Below are positions 1 through 7,149 of a stretch of 12,748 nucleotides of DNA, piece after piece. Where the stretch lies: the NCBI GenBank assembly GCA_038238115.1, contig JBBRYB010000074.1, positions 1-12,748 of the forward strand. Reading direction: 5' to 3'. The stretch's first letter is position 1. Each line of letters starts with the position of its first letter. The notes under the pieces are model-generated. The model had not been told where the DNA came from. It did not search any database and saw only the letters and a program-made list of their open reading frames with translations. The translations under genes were made by a program, and so were the position numbers. This DNA comes from JBBRYB01 sp038238115. Lineage in GTDB: Bacteria; Actinomycetota; Actinomycetes; Propionibacteriales; Nocardioidaceae.

Positions 1-102
1 CAGCGGCGAAAGCGGCACGACCAGGAACCACAGTGGAACACCCGGACAGCGAGGCCCGGGAAACCAGCATGTCCTCGATCCCTCACCCCAGCCACATGCC
101 CA

Positions 103-366
103 TCACACCACCGTCACCCAGCCCATCGGTGGATCGAGGCTAAGAGCCGGCGGAGGCTCAGGACGTGCTCGCATGGCGTCCAGAGCGCCGCGGTCGCGCC
201 AAAGAGTATGAATACACCATTGCCCGTTCGGCCCACGAAGGAGCTCGGTGCGGACAAGCCCGTCGGGAACACCGCCGGCTGTCATTGCCCGAAACTCGGT
301 GACGAGAAAGGCTTCACGATCGGCGTCGACTGTCGCGCTAACTTCTGTGAGGATCTGTGCGGACAT
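103..366 (-). CDS. ABM-like small protein (dimeric alpha-beta barrel)
   Basis: A protein of 87 residues from the chosen start. It resembles antibiotic-biosynthesis-monooxygenase (ABM) type ferredoxin-like domains: an opening strand (QILTEVSATV), a helix around AFLVTEFRAM, a strand (GLVRTELLRG) and a second strand plus helix (WCIHTLWRDRGALDAMRA). Members of this family are small cytoplasmic dimers that oxidise or simply bind aromatic and polyketide compounds; the substrate here is unknown. Three ATGs lie close together at 375, 372 and 366. The purine-rich GAGGGAG just upstream leaves about 9 nt to the 366 ATG but almost nothing to the first two, so 366 is preferred. The C-terminus (DPPMGWVTVV) is proline-rich and does not look like a usual family ending, so its last part may have drifted. 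It reads in the same direction as the large regulator upstream but lies 550 bp away, so it is probably its own transcription unit. Confidence 0.6.
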   Translation of the reverse strand: MSAQILTEVSATVDADREAFLVTEFRAMTAGGVPDGLVRTELLRGPNGQWCIHTLWRDRGALDAMRARPEPPPALSLDPPMGWVTVV

Positions 367-387
367 CGGCATCATCTCCCTCGCCCC

Positions 388-393
388 ATCCTA
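388..393 (-). promoter_or_regulatory. possible -10 element for the ABM-like gene
   Basis: On the minus strand this reads TAGGAT, a good actinobacterial -10 hexamer, 21 nt upstream of the chosen ATG and just before the GAGGGAG ribosome binding site. No matching -35 hexamer is visible at 16-19 bp spacing. A TTGACA further upstream is too far away to pair with it. The call is tentative. Confidence 0.25.
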
Positions 394-658
394 GGCGCGG
401 CAGTTCCCCGAGAAGCGGAACACCCGCGGCTGTTCGATCCATGCCAACATCTGTCAAGCGAACGGGAGCAGCACGACAGGAAGGCCCTTGGGCGAAAGAG
501 ATATCTGGCGCAGACGAGGGAACGTTCCCTCGATTCGAGCAGTTACCGAACGTCGATGCGCTGTTCGGCAGTTGACGCCTTGGGGTTGGCGATGATCGCC
601 GAACCGCAAGGGCCCCGGCCGCCGCATCATCACTCTGTCTCCGGGCTATCGCTTATGA

Positions 659-724
659 GCAGGACACGAGGGGGCACAAGAGCATGTGCCGCAACGCGGT
701 GTTAGGACGCACTGCGTGTCCTGC
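659..724. other. nested inverted repeat, possible structured RNA or cruciform
   Basis: A perfect 10-bp inverted repeat, GCAGGACACG at 659-668 and CGTGTCCTGC at 715-724, encloses two smaller hairpins. The first is GGCACA (673-678) with TGTGCC (685-690), with a 6-nt loop. The second is CGGTG (697-701) with CACTG (710-714), containing one G-U pair. All three can form together as a three-way junction of 66 nt. It sits about 200 bp past the stop of the minus-strand regulator, in non-coding DNA. There is no T tract, so an ordinary intrinsic terminator is unlikely. A regulatory RNA, a protein-binding palindrome or a relic of a mobile-element end are all possible. The strand is unknown. Confidence 0.4.
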
Positions 725-926
725 GTTCGGGGCATCAGCCGCGGCTTCCTTGCAGTCAACACCGCGCTTGGCAAGGGTATGCGGGAAATCGCCTGCGTAT
801 GACCACATCACCCCCCCTGGATGACCGTGAGCGAGCACTGCCAGCGTGCCGCTTCGCCCGTTTCTAGAACCCGGTGGCCGCAGACAACAGGAGTTCGACT
901 TCGTCGTTTGTGGACCGCATGAGCCA

Positions 927-3221
927 CTAGCCGCCAGCAGGGTCGAGCGTCCGCAGGGCGAGCTGTGCAGCCTTCTCCAGCGACAGGCCTCGGCCGTTCT
1001 GGACACCACGGCGCCACTCCGTCTCACCGAGGACCGCGCGGGCATGGGCCAGGAACGGCGCGCCGAGTTCTGCGTCGGGGACCAATACCCGCGTGGCCAT
1101 CTTTGCGTACGCCGCCTCGCTGGCGCCGGATAGCACCGCCGCGGTCTCCGTGTCACCGCAGACGGAGGCGAGGACGGCGACCGCCGCGACTGCCTCGGCT
1201 GCGCCCCACTGCTCCTCCAGGTCCAGGAATGTGTGGGTTGCTGCGGCGAAGCGAGCGGCAGCCTCCTCGGCCTTGCCCCAGATCAGGAATGCGTAACCGA
1301 GTTCAATCAGGGAGTGGGCGACGAAGTGCCGGTCGCCAGCGGCGTTATGAGCCGCGACCGCCTCCTCCAACACCTCCACAGCATGCCGTGGGTCACCTTG
1401 CCGGAGCAGCAGGGTGCCCAGGTTGAGCAGCGAGGTGGCGATGTGCCAGCTCGCGTTGCTCGCTCGCGCGAGTTCGAGCGCCTCCTCGAGCAGTGGCAGG
1501 GCATCGTCGAACCGTCGCAGAGCGATTGCGACGTGCCCGAGGATGGTGAGCGCGTTGCGACGGTCGAGTGCGGCCTCAGGCGCAGTCGACCGTTTGAGCA
1601 ACTCCTCCGCGTAGGCGGTAGCAGTCTGCACGTCACCCCGCTGGTAGCTGAGCCAGGCTGCGCCCCAGAGCGCATTCGCCCGGGACGGCGAGTGGTCGGC
1701 GCCCGGTAGGTCAAGTGCTCGCTGAATCCAAATCCGGCCTTCTTCGAAGGCGCCTTCAAGCCTCCAGAACATCCACAACGCGCCGACGGCCCGCAGCGCC
1801 ACTTCAGGGTCGCCACGCGCCTGGGTTGCCGATCCCAGGGCGACGCGCAAGTTTGCGACGTCGTCCCGTATCAGCATCCGGGTTTTGGCCTGTTCGCTGC
1901 CGAGCAGCAGCGGGGCTGCTGTCGCGGCAAGCTCGGCATAGAAATGCGCGTGCCGCCGCGTGACCATCTCAGCCTCGGGGGATGCGGCGAGTTGCTCGGC
2001 GGCGTACTCGCGGATCGGGTCGAGGAGATGCCAACGCGCCGGCCTCGTGCCGGGGTCGGGTTCGACCAACCCGTGTTCGCACAGCCGGCTGATCGCCGCG
2101 AGCACGCGGTCGTCGACACAGACCTGTTCAGCGGCGTTGAGCGTCCATCCCCCCGCGAACGCCGCCAGCCGGCGGAGCACCGCCTTGTCGCCTGCGCCAA
2201 GAAGATCGTGGCTCCAGCTGATTGTGCTGCGCATCGTGCGTTGCCGCTCGGGGAGGTCGCGCTCACCGTCGGTCAGCACCTGCAGTGGCTGCTCGAGCTC
2301 GACTCTGAGGAGGTGGAGCGGCATGTACCGGACCCGTGAAGCGGCGAGCTCCAATGCCAGTGGCACACCGGCGAGGGGGCGGCAGATGTCGGCGACCAGC
2401 CCGGCGGCGTCACCATCCTCGAGGCTGAGCCCGGGCCGTGCGGACCTTACCCGCACTTTGAAGAGCTCAGCCGCCACTGGCTCCGGCAGCGCGTGAAGTG
2501 GCAGCTCACGTTCACCGCGGACGCGTAGTGGCGCCCGGCTGGTGACGAGGAGTCGCAGGTGCGTAGTCCTGTCGAGCACAACACCCAGGGCGGGGGCGGC
2601 ATCGAGCAGCCGCTCGAATGTGTCGAGCACCAGAAGCGTCCTGCGCTGGTCGAGCACGCGTGCCAGCGCCGCCGGAAGATCCTCCCCGGCTGCGGTGCTG
2701 ACACCCAGCGCCGTGGCCACGCTCACCAGTAGCAGGTCTGGCTGGAGCAGCCCGGCCAGAGGCACCCAGGCCAGCCGTCCCGGTTCGTCGCTCTCGACGC
2801 GCCAGCAGACCTCGGCTGCCAGCCGCGACTTCCCTACGCCACCCGTTCCCGTGATCGTCAGCAGACGGCTGCTCTCGTCAATCAGGGCACGCAGAACTTG
2901 GTCGAGCTCGGTTTCGCGCCCGAGCATCGAGGTACGTCGAAGGTTGCGCCAGTCGGTGCCCCACGCTGGTCCGTTGGAGGTCACGGACGTGGAGCGTGCA
3001 GGTCTGGCTGCGGCCTCGAACACAGCAGCGTCGGCCGGGTCGAGTCCCAGTGCATCTGCGAGGGACCGAGCGGTGACGGCATAAACGTGTCGGCGCAGGC
3101 CGCGCTCGATGTCGCTGACAGCCCGTTCACTGATCCCGGCACGCTCCGCGAGCTCTGCCTGCGTGAGCCTGGCGGCGGCGCGATGCGCGCGGACCTGTTC
3201 GGCGAACGTCGCGCCGCTCAT
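927..3221 (-). CDS. XRE-type HTH / NB-ARC ATPase / TPR regulator
   Basis: A 764-residue STAND-type regulator. Residues about 5-62 form an XRE helix-turn-helix (TQAELAERAGISERAVSDIE is the recognition region). A P-loop GTGGVGKS lies at 125-132, a Walker B strand LLVLD at 196-200, the conserved TSRAPLRVRGE at 227-237 and a GLPLA-type motif GVPLALELAASR at 285-296. The second half is alpha-helical and alanine/leucine-rich with repeats typical of TPR (about 430-700). It ends with the LSLEKAAQLAL segment common at the end of this family, so it looks complete. Such proteins are cytoplasmic, ATP-controlled transcription factors that usually sense a ligand through the TPR region. Unlike many relatives it has no SARP or C-terminal LuxR domain: DNA binding would be through the N-terminal HTH. 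The ATG at 3221 directly precedes the HTH; the ribosome binding site is weak (GGGG). It is divergent from the ester cyclase pair. Confidence 0.9.
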   Translation of the reverse strand: MSGATFAEQVRAHRAAARLTQAELAERAGISERAVSDIERGLRRHVYAVTARSLADALGLDPADAAVFEAAARPARSTSVTSNGPAWGTDWRNLRRTSMLGRETELDQVLRALIDESSRLLTITGTGGVGKSRLAAEVCWRVESDEPGRLAWVPLAGLLQPDLLLVSVATALGVSTAAGEDLPAALARVLDQRRTLLVLDTFERLLDAAPALGVVLDRTTHLRLLVTSRAPLRVRGERELPLHALPEPVAAELFKVRVRSARPGLSLEDGDAAGLVADICRPLAGVPLALELAASRVRYMPLHLLRVELEQPLQVLTDGERDLPERQRTMRSTISWSHDLLGAGDKAVLRRLAAFAGGWTLNAAEQVCVDDRVLAAISRLCEHGLVEPDPGTRPARWHLLDPIREYAAEQLAASPEAEMVTRRHAHFYAELAATAAPLLLGSEQAKTRMLIRDDVANLRVALGSATQARGDPEVALRAVGALWMFWRLEGAFEEGRIWIQRALDLPGADHSPSRANALWGAAWLSYQRGDVQTATAYAEELLKRSTAPEAALDRRNALTILGHVAIALRRFDDALPLLEEALELARASNASWHIATSLLNLGTLLLRQGDPRHAVEVLEEAVAAHNAAGDRHFVAHSLIELGYAFLIWGKAEEAAARFAAATHTFLDLEEQWGAAEAVAAVAVLASVCGDTETAAVLSGASEAAYAKMATRVLVPDAELGAPFLAHARAVLGETEWRRGVQNGRGLSLEKAAQLALRTLDPAGG

Positions 3222-3361
3222 CGAGGTGCCCCAGCAGCCGCCGGCCGCTCGTCGGGCAGGCTTGGAGGTCGGTGGGTCAGACGGTGGGAGACGTCATGGT
3301 GCCTACCGGCTCTCAATGGCACGCTCCCTTCTGTCCCCACTATCCACCTTGGAAGCAGGTC
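3222..3361. promoter_or_regulatory. divergent intergenic region, regulator / ester cyclase
   Basis: These 140 bp lie between two outward-facing start codons, so promoters for both the regulator (minus) and the SnoaL-like gene (plus) should be here or nearby. I see no convincing -35/-10 pair on either strand and no strong palindrome. GGAAG at 3353-3357 is the likely ribosome binding site for the plus gene. That the regulator binds here is inferred from layout only. Confidence 0.35.
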
Positions 3362-3796
3362 ATGATGAGCACCGAGAGCAACAAGACGGTCGTCCGCCGC
3401 TACTACGACGAGGTGCTCAACGCGGGCAACCTCGCCGCCATTGACGAGCTGGCGGTCGACGCCTACATCGAGAACGACCCGTTCCCCGGGCAGGGCAACG
3501 GGCGCGCAGACCTCAAAGCGCGCGTGGCAGCGCTGCTCGAGGCGTTCTCACCGTGCACCTTCACGATCGCGGATGTCGTCGCTGAGGGCGATCGCGTCGT
3601 CGTGCGGTGGAGCAGCAGCGGCACCCACTCCGGTTCGTTCATGGGCATGCCGCCTACCAACCGTTCTTACACGATCTCCGGGATCGACATCCACCGGCTC
3701 ACTGATGGGCGAATGGCCGAGCACTGGCACGTGGTCGACCAGCTCAGCCAGCTGCAGCAGCTTGGCGTGTTGCCTTCACCGGCTCCAGTTTCCTGA
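3362..3796 (+). CDS. SnoaL-like ester cyclase family protein
   Basis: A 144-residue NTF2-fold protein of the SnoaL-like/ester cyclase group. The opening helix KTVVRRYYDEVLNAGNLAAID, the YIENDP segment (residues 35-40), the strand pair VVAEGDRVVVRWSSSGTHSG (72-91) followed by FMGMPPTNR, and the ending EHWHVVDQLSQLQQLGVLP (120-138) are typical. Named relatives cyclise polyketide esters, but most members of this broad group have unknown substrates. The ATG at 3362 is placed 6 nt after GGAAG; a second ATG at 3365 is equally possible, and the open frame extends further upstream to 3272 without family-like sequence. The SRPBCC gene begins 4 bp after the stop, so the two are probably co-transcribed. 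The length is normal for the family. Confidence 0.85.
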   Translation: MMSTESNKTVVRRYYDEVLNAGNLAAIDELAVDAYIENDPFPGQGNGRADLKARVAALLEAFSPCTFTIADVVAEGDRVVVRWSSSGTHSGSFMGMPPTNRSYTISGIDIHRLTDGRMAEHWHVVDQLSQLQQLGVLPSPAPVS

Positions 3797-3800
3797 GCCC

Positions 3801-4376
3801 GTGGGCACCGAGGTGTCGCGTTGGGGTGAACACGGCCGACGTCCGGTGCCGCATGCCAGCAACCGGGGCCTCTTCGCCCGCACCGTCGGGTGCGCGACGA
3901 CCGAGATTTTTTGCTTGGCAGAGGACGCATGGGCGCTGGTGGCCGACGTCACCCGCATCGGGGACCTCAGCCCTGAGTGCGTCGGAGCCCGATGGATCGG
4001 CCCAGACCGCGGAGCGCACGTCGGCGGCCGCTTCGAAGGGACCAACCGCGCCCGGACCGCGACCGGCGAGCTCATCTGGGTCCGGCCATGCACCATCGTG
4101 GTCACTGAACCTGGCCGTTCGTTCGGTTTCGTCGTCGGAGACCGTTTTGACGGCACTCCGGCGACCCACTGGCTGTACGAATTCGCCTCGACAACTCCCG
4201 GCACCTGCCGCGTCACCGTCACATTCCGACACCTTCCTGACGGTCTAAGCGGCCTGCGGCTCCTGGCCGACAGCGACCTCCACAATGCTGAGACCCTCGT
4301 CGCCGCTCGTCTACGGGAACTGACTGAGGGCATACAGACCACCCTCTTCCACATGAAGGCAGTCCTAGAGAACTGA
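3801..4376 (+). CDS. SRPBCC (START/Bet v1-like) family protein
   Basis: From residue about 27 on, the sequence follows the SRPBCC polyketide cyclase/dehydrase pattern: a first strand TVGCATTEIFCLAED, the helix AWALVADVTRIGDLSPEC, then GARWIGPDRGAHVGGRFEGTNR, TEPGRSFGFVVGD and a long C-terminal helix (TLVAARLRELTEGIQTTLFHMK). This fold binds hydrophobic ligands in a deep cavity; the ligand cannot be read from sequence. No ATG lies before the domain. GTG codons at 3801, 3813 and 3846 are all possible starts. None has a clear ribosome binding site, so translation may be coupled to the ester cyclase that stops at 3796. I chose 3801 (191 residues) for the tightest spacing. The open frame runs back to 3441 inside the ester cyclase gene, but that part is shadow sequence. 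Confidence 0.8.
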   Translation: MGTEVSRWGEHGRRPVPHASNRGLFARTVGCATTEIFCLAEDAWALVADVTRIGDLSPECVGARWIGPDRGAHVGGRFEGTNRARTATGELIWVRPCTIVVTEPGRSFGFVVGDRFDGTPATHWLYEFASTTPGTCRVTVTFRHLPDGLSGLRLLADSDLHNAETLVAARLRELTEGIQTTLFHMKAVLEN

Positions 4377-4979
4377 GTCGAACCGTCAGGCGGGCGTAGT
4401 GCCTGCGCGACCGCCGGCCGCGAACGTTCGTCACCATCATCGACGGCACGGCGAAGATCCTCAGCGGCGAGGCGTTGTTCAGCGCCTAGCTCCACCGCCC
4501 CGCCGTCCACCGTTGAATGCAACCGACACCAACCTGGGCAGACGCGGAGCGAGGTCGTCTTTGCGGATCGCGTAACTCCGATGTGCAGCGTCTTTCTGGG
4601 CGGAGTTGACGGAGTTGAGGCGGCGGCTTTGGGGGGACCTCCCCTGATCACACATCAGCGACGTAAGCGGTGAGGAAGTGGACGCCGTGGCGGTCGAGGT
4701 TGCCGCGGGGTCGGTCGTAGTCCTCGGTGGTGATGGGTCGGCGTGCCAGGCGAGGCTATGAGCGTCGAGGGGCGTTGATGATCGCGGCGTGCCGCATCCG
4801 GCGTCGGCGACCAGCTGTCGGGGCTCGTCCAAGCCGTGTCACACAGGCTCTTTGGGTCTTCCGGGTCGGTGGTTGCGGGTGATGGCGGGGCGGCTTCCTG
4901 CGTTCGGTTGGAGACGGTCGGGGCGACTTCATCGAAAACCTGTTTCGCCGATTCGGTGGGCGCCTTAGCGTTGTACCTC
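4377..4979. other. gene-debris region without an intact gene
   Basis: About 600 bp between the SRPBCC and GNAT genes. Several short segments read like protein but are cut by stops. On plus, 4411-4488 gives RTFVTIIDGTAKILSGEA and ends at a stop. On minus, about 4747-4652 gives RRPITTEDYDRPRGNLDR followed by HGVHFLTAYVADV and a stop, with a stop also just upstream. In another minus frame, about 4621-4560 gives RLNSVNSAQKDAAHRSYAIR. I cannot name their families. A 9-bp tandem duplication (CGGAGTTGA, 4601-4618) is also here. The picture fits degraded coding DNA or a former insertion, but chance frames in GC-rich sequence cannot be excluded. Confidence 0.35.
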
Positions 4980-5990
4980 GTGGACATCCGCGCGCTCGAC
5001 GAGACGGCCCTGGCCGACGACGTGGTGATGCGCGACTTCTACGACGTCAACCGACGCGCTGAGCTCCTTGGCCGGCCACACGCGCCGTTCTGGAAGTTCG
5101 GGGAGTTCCTGGGTGCGTTCCGCTCGACCGACAGCGGCGCGCGGCAGGAGCTGTTCGCGGCCTACGACGGCGACCGGATGGTCGGCAACGCAGTGCTGTG
5201 GTCGTTCCTGCTTGACAACACCGACAAGGCCTGCTGCCACCTCAGCGTGGACGTGCCCGAGCGGCGTCGCGGCATCGGCCGGGAGCTAGCCCAGCGGCTC
5301 GAGCAGACCGCCAAGAACGACGACCGGTCGCTGATCCTGGCCGATGCCATACTTCCGTTCGACGACCGCGAGGGCCACGCCCACCAGCGTTTCGCCGCGG
5401 CGTGCGGCTACGAGCTCTCCAACTACGAGGTAGTCCGCCACCTCCCGCTTCCGGTCCCCGACGAGCAGATCCAGGAGTGGATCGATGAGGCCGCGCCGCG
5501 CCACTCGGGCTACACGGTCGAGACGTTCGTCGGCGCGGTGCCCGACGATCTCGTCGAGTCGCTGTGCGTGCTTTTCGGCCAGCTCGCGGTCGATGCGCCG
5601 ACCGGCGCCGTCGACTTCGAGGAAGAGGCGGTCACCCCGCAGCGGTACGCCGAGATGGTGGCGACCACGGCCGCCATGGGCCGTGCCCGATACGAGACGG
5701 TCGCCCTCACCCCTGACCGGCAGGTGGTGGCGCAGTCGACGCTCGCCATGCCGCTGGAGCAGAGCACAAAGGTCTACCAGTGGGCCACCTTCGTGCACCG
5801 CGAGCACCGCGGCCACAAGCTCGGCCTGGCCACGAAGGCGGTCAACCTCCGCGCCGTCCAGACCGTGCGCGGCGACCTGACACTCGTCACGACCCAAAAC
5901 GCCGAGACCAACAACTACATGGTCTCCATCAACGAGCGGATGGGGTTCCGGCCGATCGAGGTCGCGGCCGAGTTCGTCAAGCACCTCTGA
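4980..5990 (+). CDS. GNAT N-acetyltransferase with two tandem GNAT domains
   Basis: A 336-residue protein with two GNAT folds. The first (about 1-155) has AAYDGDRMVGNAVLW (61-75) followed by the acetyl-CoA pyrophosphate loop VPERRRGIGREL (92-103). The second (about 178-336) has WATFVHREHRGHKLGLATKA (268-287) and the closing NYMVSINERMGFRPIEV (312-328). Two-domain enzymes of this kind are common in actinomycetes and acetylate amino groups of small molecules; the substrate is unknown. No ATG precedes the domain. Candidate starts are GTG 4956, TTG 4971 and GTG 4980, and none has a clear ribosome binding site. I chose 4980 because VDIRALDETAL begins where such proteins usually begin. The open frame runs back to 4836 through non-family sequence next to gene debris, so the original start region may have been lost. 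It appears monocistronic. Confidence 0.85.
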   Translation: MDIRALDETALADDVVMRDFYDVNRRAELLGRPHAPFWKFGEFLGAFRSTDSGARQELFAAYDGDRMVGNAVLWSFLLDNTDKACCHLSVDVPERRRGIGRELAQRLEQTAKNDDRSLILADAILPFDDREGHAHQRFAAACGYELSNYEVVRHLPLPVPDEQIQEWIDEAAPRHSGYTVETFVGAVPDDLVESLCVLFGQLAVDAPTGAVDFEEEAVTPQRYAEMVATTAAMGRARYETVALTPDRQVVAQSTLAMPLEQSTKVYQWATFVHREHRGHKLGLATKAVNLRAVQTVRGDLTLVTTQNAETNNYMVSINERMGFRPIEVAAEFVKHL

Positions 5991-6077
5991 CCTCGGCCCA
6001 GGAAGCCTCTCATCGTCGCCGCGCCCCGAGTTAGCCGATCCGGGCGCTCATCCACCCCCGGGCAGAACAGACTCGCA

Positions 6078-6194
6078 CGCGGCTACTAGACACTTCCCCT
6101 CAGGATCGGTGTCTGGCCAGCTTGGTCCAGGCGTTCGGCGGGGCGCTCTCCTCGCGGCTGCCTACCCGGACTGGGTGTGGCTCTCTATCGGTCT
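6078..6194 (+). repeat. dispersed repeat, copy A
   Basis: This stretch aligns in the same orientation with 12602-12724 near the window end. By hand about 98 of 117 aligned positions match, with a few 1-3 nt gaps. Landmarks are CGCGG(C/T)TACTAGACA at its left end, CGGTGTC(T/A)GGCCAG in the middle and a perfect 23-nt block at 6172-6194. Weaker similarity may continue to about 6220. The indels change the reading frame between copies, so it behaves like a non-coding repeat or a decayed coding piece. A short inverted repeat (AGACAC at 6088-6093 with GTGTCT at 6109-6114) is present. No family was recognised. Confidence 0.75.
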
Positions 6195-6512
6195 CCCTGC
6201 CCGCCGGACGCCCGAGCGGCCATCGCCGCCGAGATCGAGGAGGCGGTTCAGACAGCGACCGAGGTTGGCACGGGCCCAGGAGGGCACTGCGGGGCGACTC
6301 AAGGTCCAGCGCGGTCGACCTGCCCCCGCACATCGACACTTCGGATCAGCCACTTCCCGGACCCGCGAACCGGACGCTACAAACCGCCAGACGAGCCCGG
6401 AAGGCCGCCGCCACAGAGGCCCTCAACAGACCAGGTTGACGACAGAGGGGAGCCGGTATGACGCCTCATCACCTCGGAGTAGTTCGCAGCCTGGGGAGCT
6501 GTGCCGAACGGG
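6195..6512. other. intergenic region downstream of repeat copy A
   Basis: About 320 bp with no gene I can defend. On plus, a frame running out of the repeat reads VALYRSPCPPDARAAIAAEI and then EEAVQTATEV with GC-rich third positions. It lacks a proper start and dissolves into proline-rich sequence. It may be the remnant of something that once followed the repeat. Confidence 0.35.
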
Positions 6513-6950
6513 TCAGCTCTTATTCAGCTCCTCCGCGAGCATGACGATGATGCCGCTGGGGCCGCGGACGTAGGTGAGCTTGTACACGTCCCCGTAGGTC
6601 GCCACGCCGCGCAGCGGGTGGCAGCCGTGCCTCGCGGCGATGTCGAGGGCCTCGTCGATGTCGTCGACCGAGAAGGCGACGCGGTGCATGCCGATCTCGT
6701 TAGGCCGGGTGGGCTGCGTCTCGATCGCGTCGGGGTGGATGTACTCGAAGAGCTCGAGGCGACCGTTGCCGTCTGGCGTCTGGAGCATGGCGATGTTGGC
6801 GTGGTTGCCGTCGAGGCCGACGGCGGTGTCGGTCCACTGTCCGCTGACCGTGTCACGGCCGAGGACGGTAAGTCCCAGGTCGGTGAAGAAGGCGATGGTC
6901 GCTTCGAGGTCGCGTACGGCGATTCCGACGTTCTCGAGTTTGATGGGCAT
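6513..6950 (-). CDS. VOC family (glyoxalase/bleomycin-resistance fold) protein
   Basis: A 145-residue vicinal-oxygen-chelate protein with two beta-alpha-beta-beta-beta modules. LENVGIAVRDLEATIAFFTD opens the first, and GMHRVAFSVDDIDEALDIAA (88-106) opens the second. The family covers glyoxalases, epimerases, dioxygenases and drug-binding resistance proteins. Of the usual four metal ligands, E66 (RLELFEY) and H89 are present. The first position is N7 instead of His, and the last aligns with M137 instead of Glu, although E140 is near. Metal catalysis of the standard type is therefore doubtful. The ATG at 6950 begins right before the first strand; a GTG at 6959 adds three residues. No ribosome binding site is clear. 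An inverted repeat lies about 19 bp upstream. It has no co-directional close partner, as the next gene upstream is a pseudogene. Confidence 0.88.
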   Translation of the reverse strand: MPIKLENVGIAVRDLEATIAFFTDLGLTVLGRDTVSGQWTDTAVGLDGNHANIAMLQTPDGNGRLELFEYIHPDAIETQPTRPNEIGMHRVAFSVDDIDEALDIAARHGCHPLRGVATYGDVYKLTYVRGPSGIIVMLAEELNKS

Positions 6951-6968
6951 GCGTTGCACGCTATCGAG

Positions 6969-6986
6969 TCAAGCGCGATTGCTTGA
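6969..6986. promoter_or_regulatory. inverted repeat in front of the VOC gene, possible operator
   Basis: TCAAGC (6969-6974) and GCTTGA (6981-6986) are perfect inverted half-sites around a 6-nt spacer. They extend by two more pairs beyond one mismatch (GAGTCAAGC ... GCTTGAGTC). The element lies 19-36 bp upstream of the VOC start, where a repressor site would be expected. On the minus strand it includes TTGACT, which could also be a -35 element. No regulator gene is adjacent, so the binding protein is unknown. Confidence 0.35.
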
Positions 6987-7149
6987 GTCAGATGGATGCC
7001 TGTTCCGGCTCGGCCGGGCGAGGGACCATTTCGCAGAGTCCAGCCGCGATTCTCGCTCTACCTCTGGTTTGGCTCGAGAGCTGACCGGTCCTCCGGACTC
7101 GGCGTCTGGGTTACCGGTTCGAGCTCCCTGCTGTGTGCCGTGAAGGGAC

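Larger units (their letters stand above)
376..926. other. intergenic region without a supportable gene
   Basis: This 551-bp stretch separates the ABM-like gene from the end of the NB-ARC regulator. Open frames exist on both strands, but their translations are arginine- and serine-rich and match no family I know, as expected by chance in GC-rich DNA. The only notable structure is the nested inverted repeat at 659-724. Confidence 0.5.

Noticed and set aside
4387..4405. CAGGC ... GCCTG hairpin after the SRPBCC stop as a terminator
   Set aside because: Five-bp stem with a 9-nt loop and no T tract; could be chance.
5286..5984. 232-codon minus-strand open frame opposite the GNAT gene
   Set aside because: It is the antisense of a clear GNAT coding sequence; its translation is low-complexity and matches no family.
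6458..6544. 28-codon plus ORF with a good ribosome binding site (AGGGGAG)
   Set aside because: Very short, no recognisable content, and it runs into the 3' end of the VOC gene on the other strand.
6501..6986. 161-codon plus-strand open frame over the VOC gene
   Set aside because: Valine/glycine-rich mirror of the VOC gene, typical of antisense frames in GC-rich DNA.
7105..7135. GGTTCGAGC resembling a tRNA T-arm
   Set aside because: No acceptor, D or anticodon stems can be built around it.
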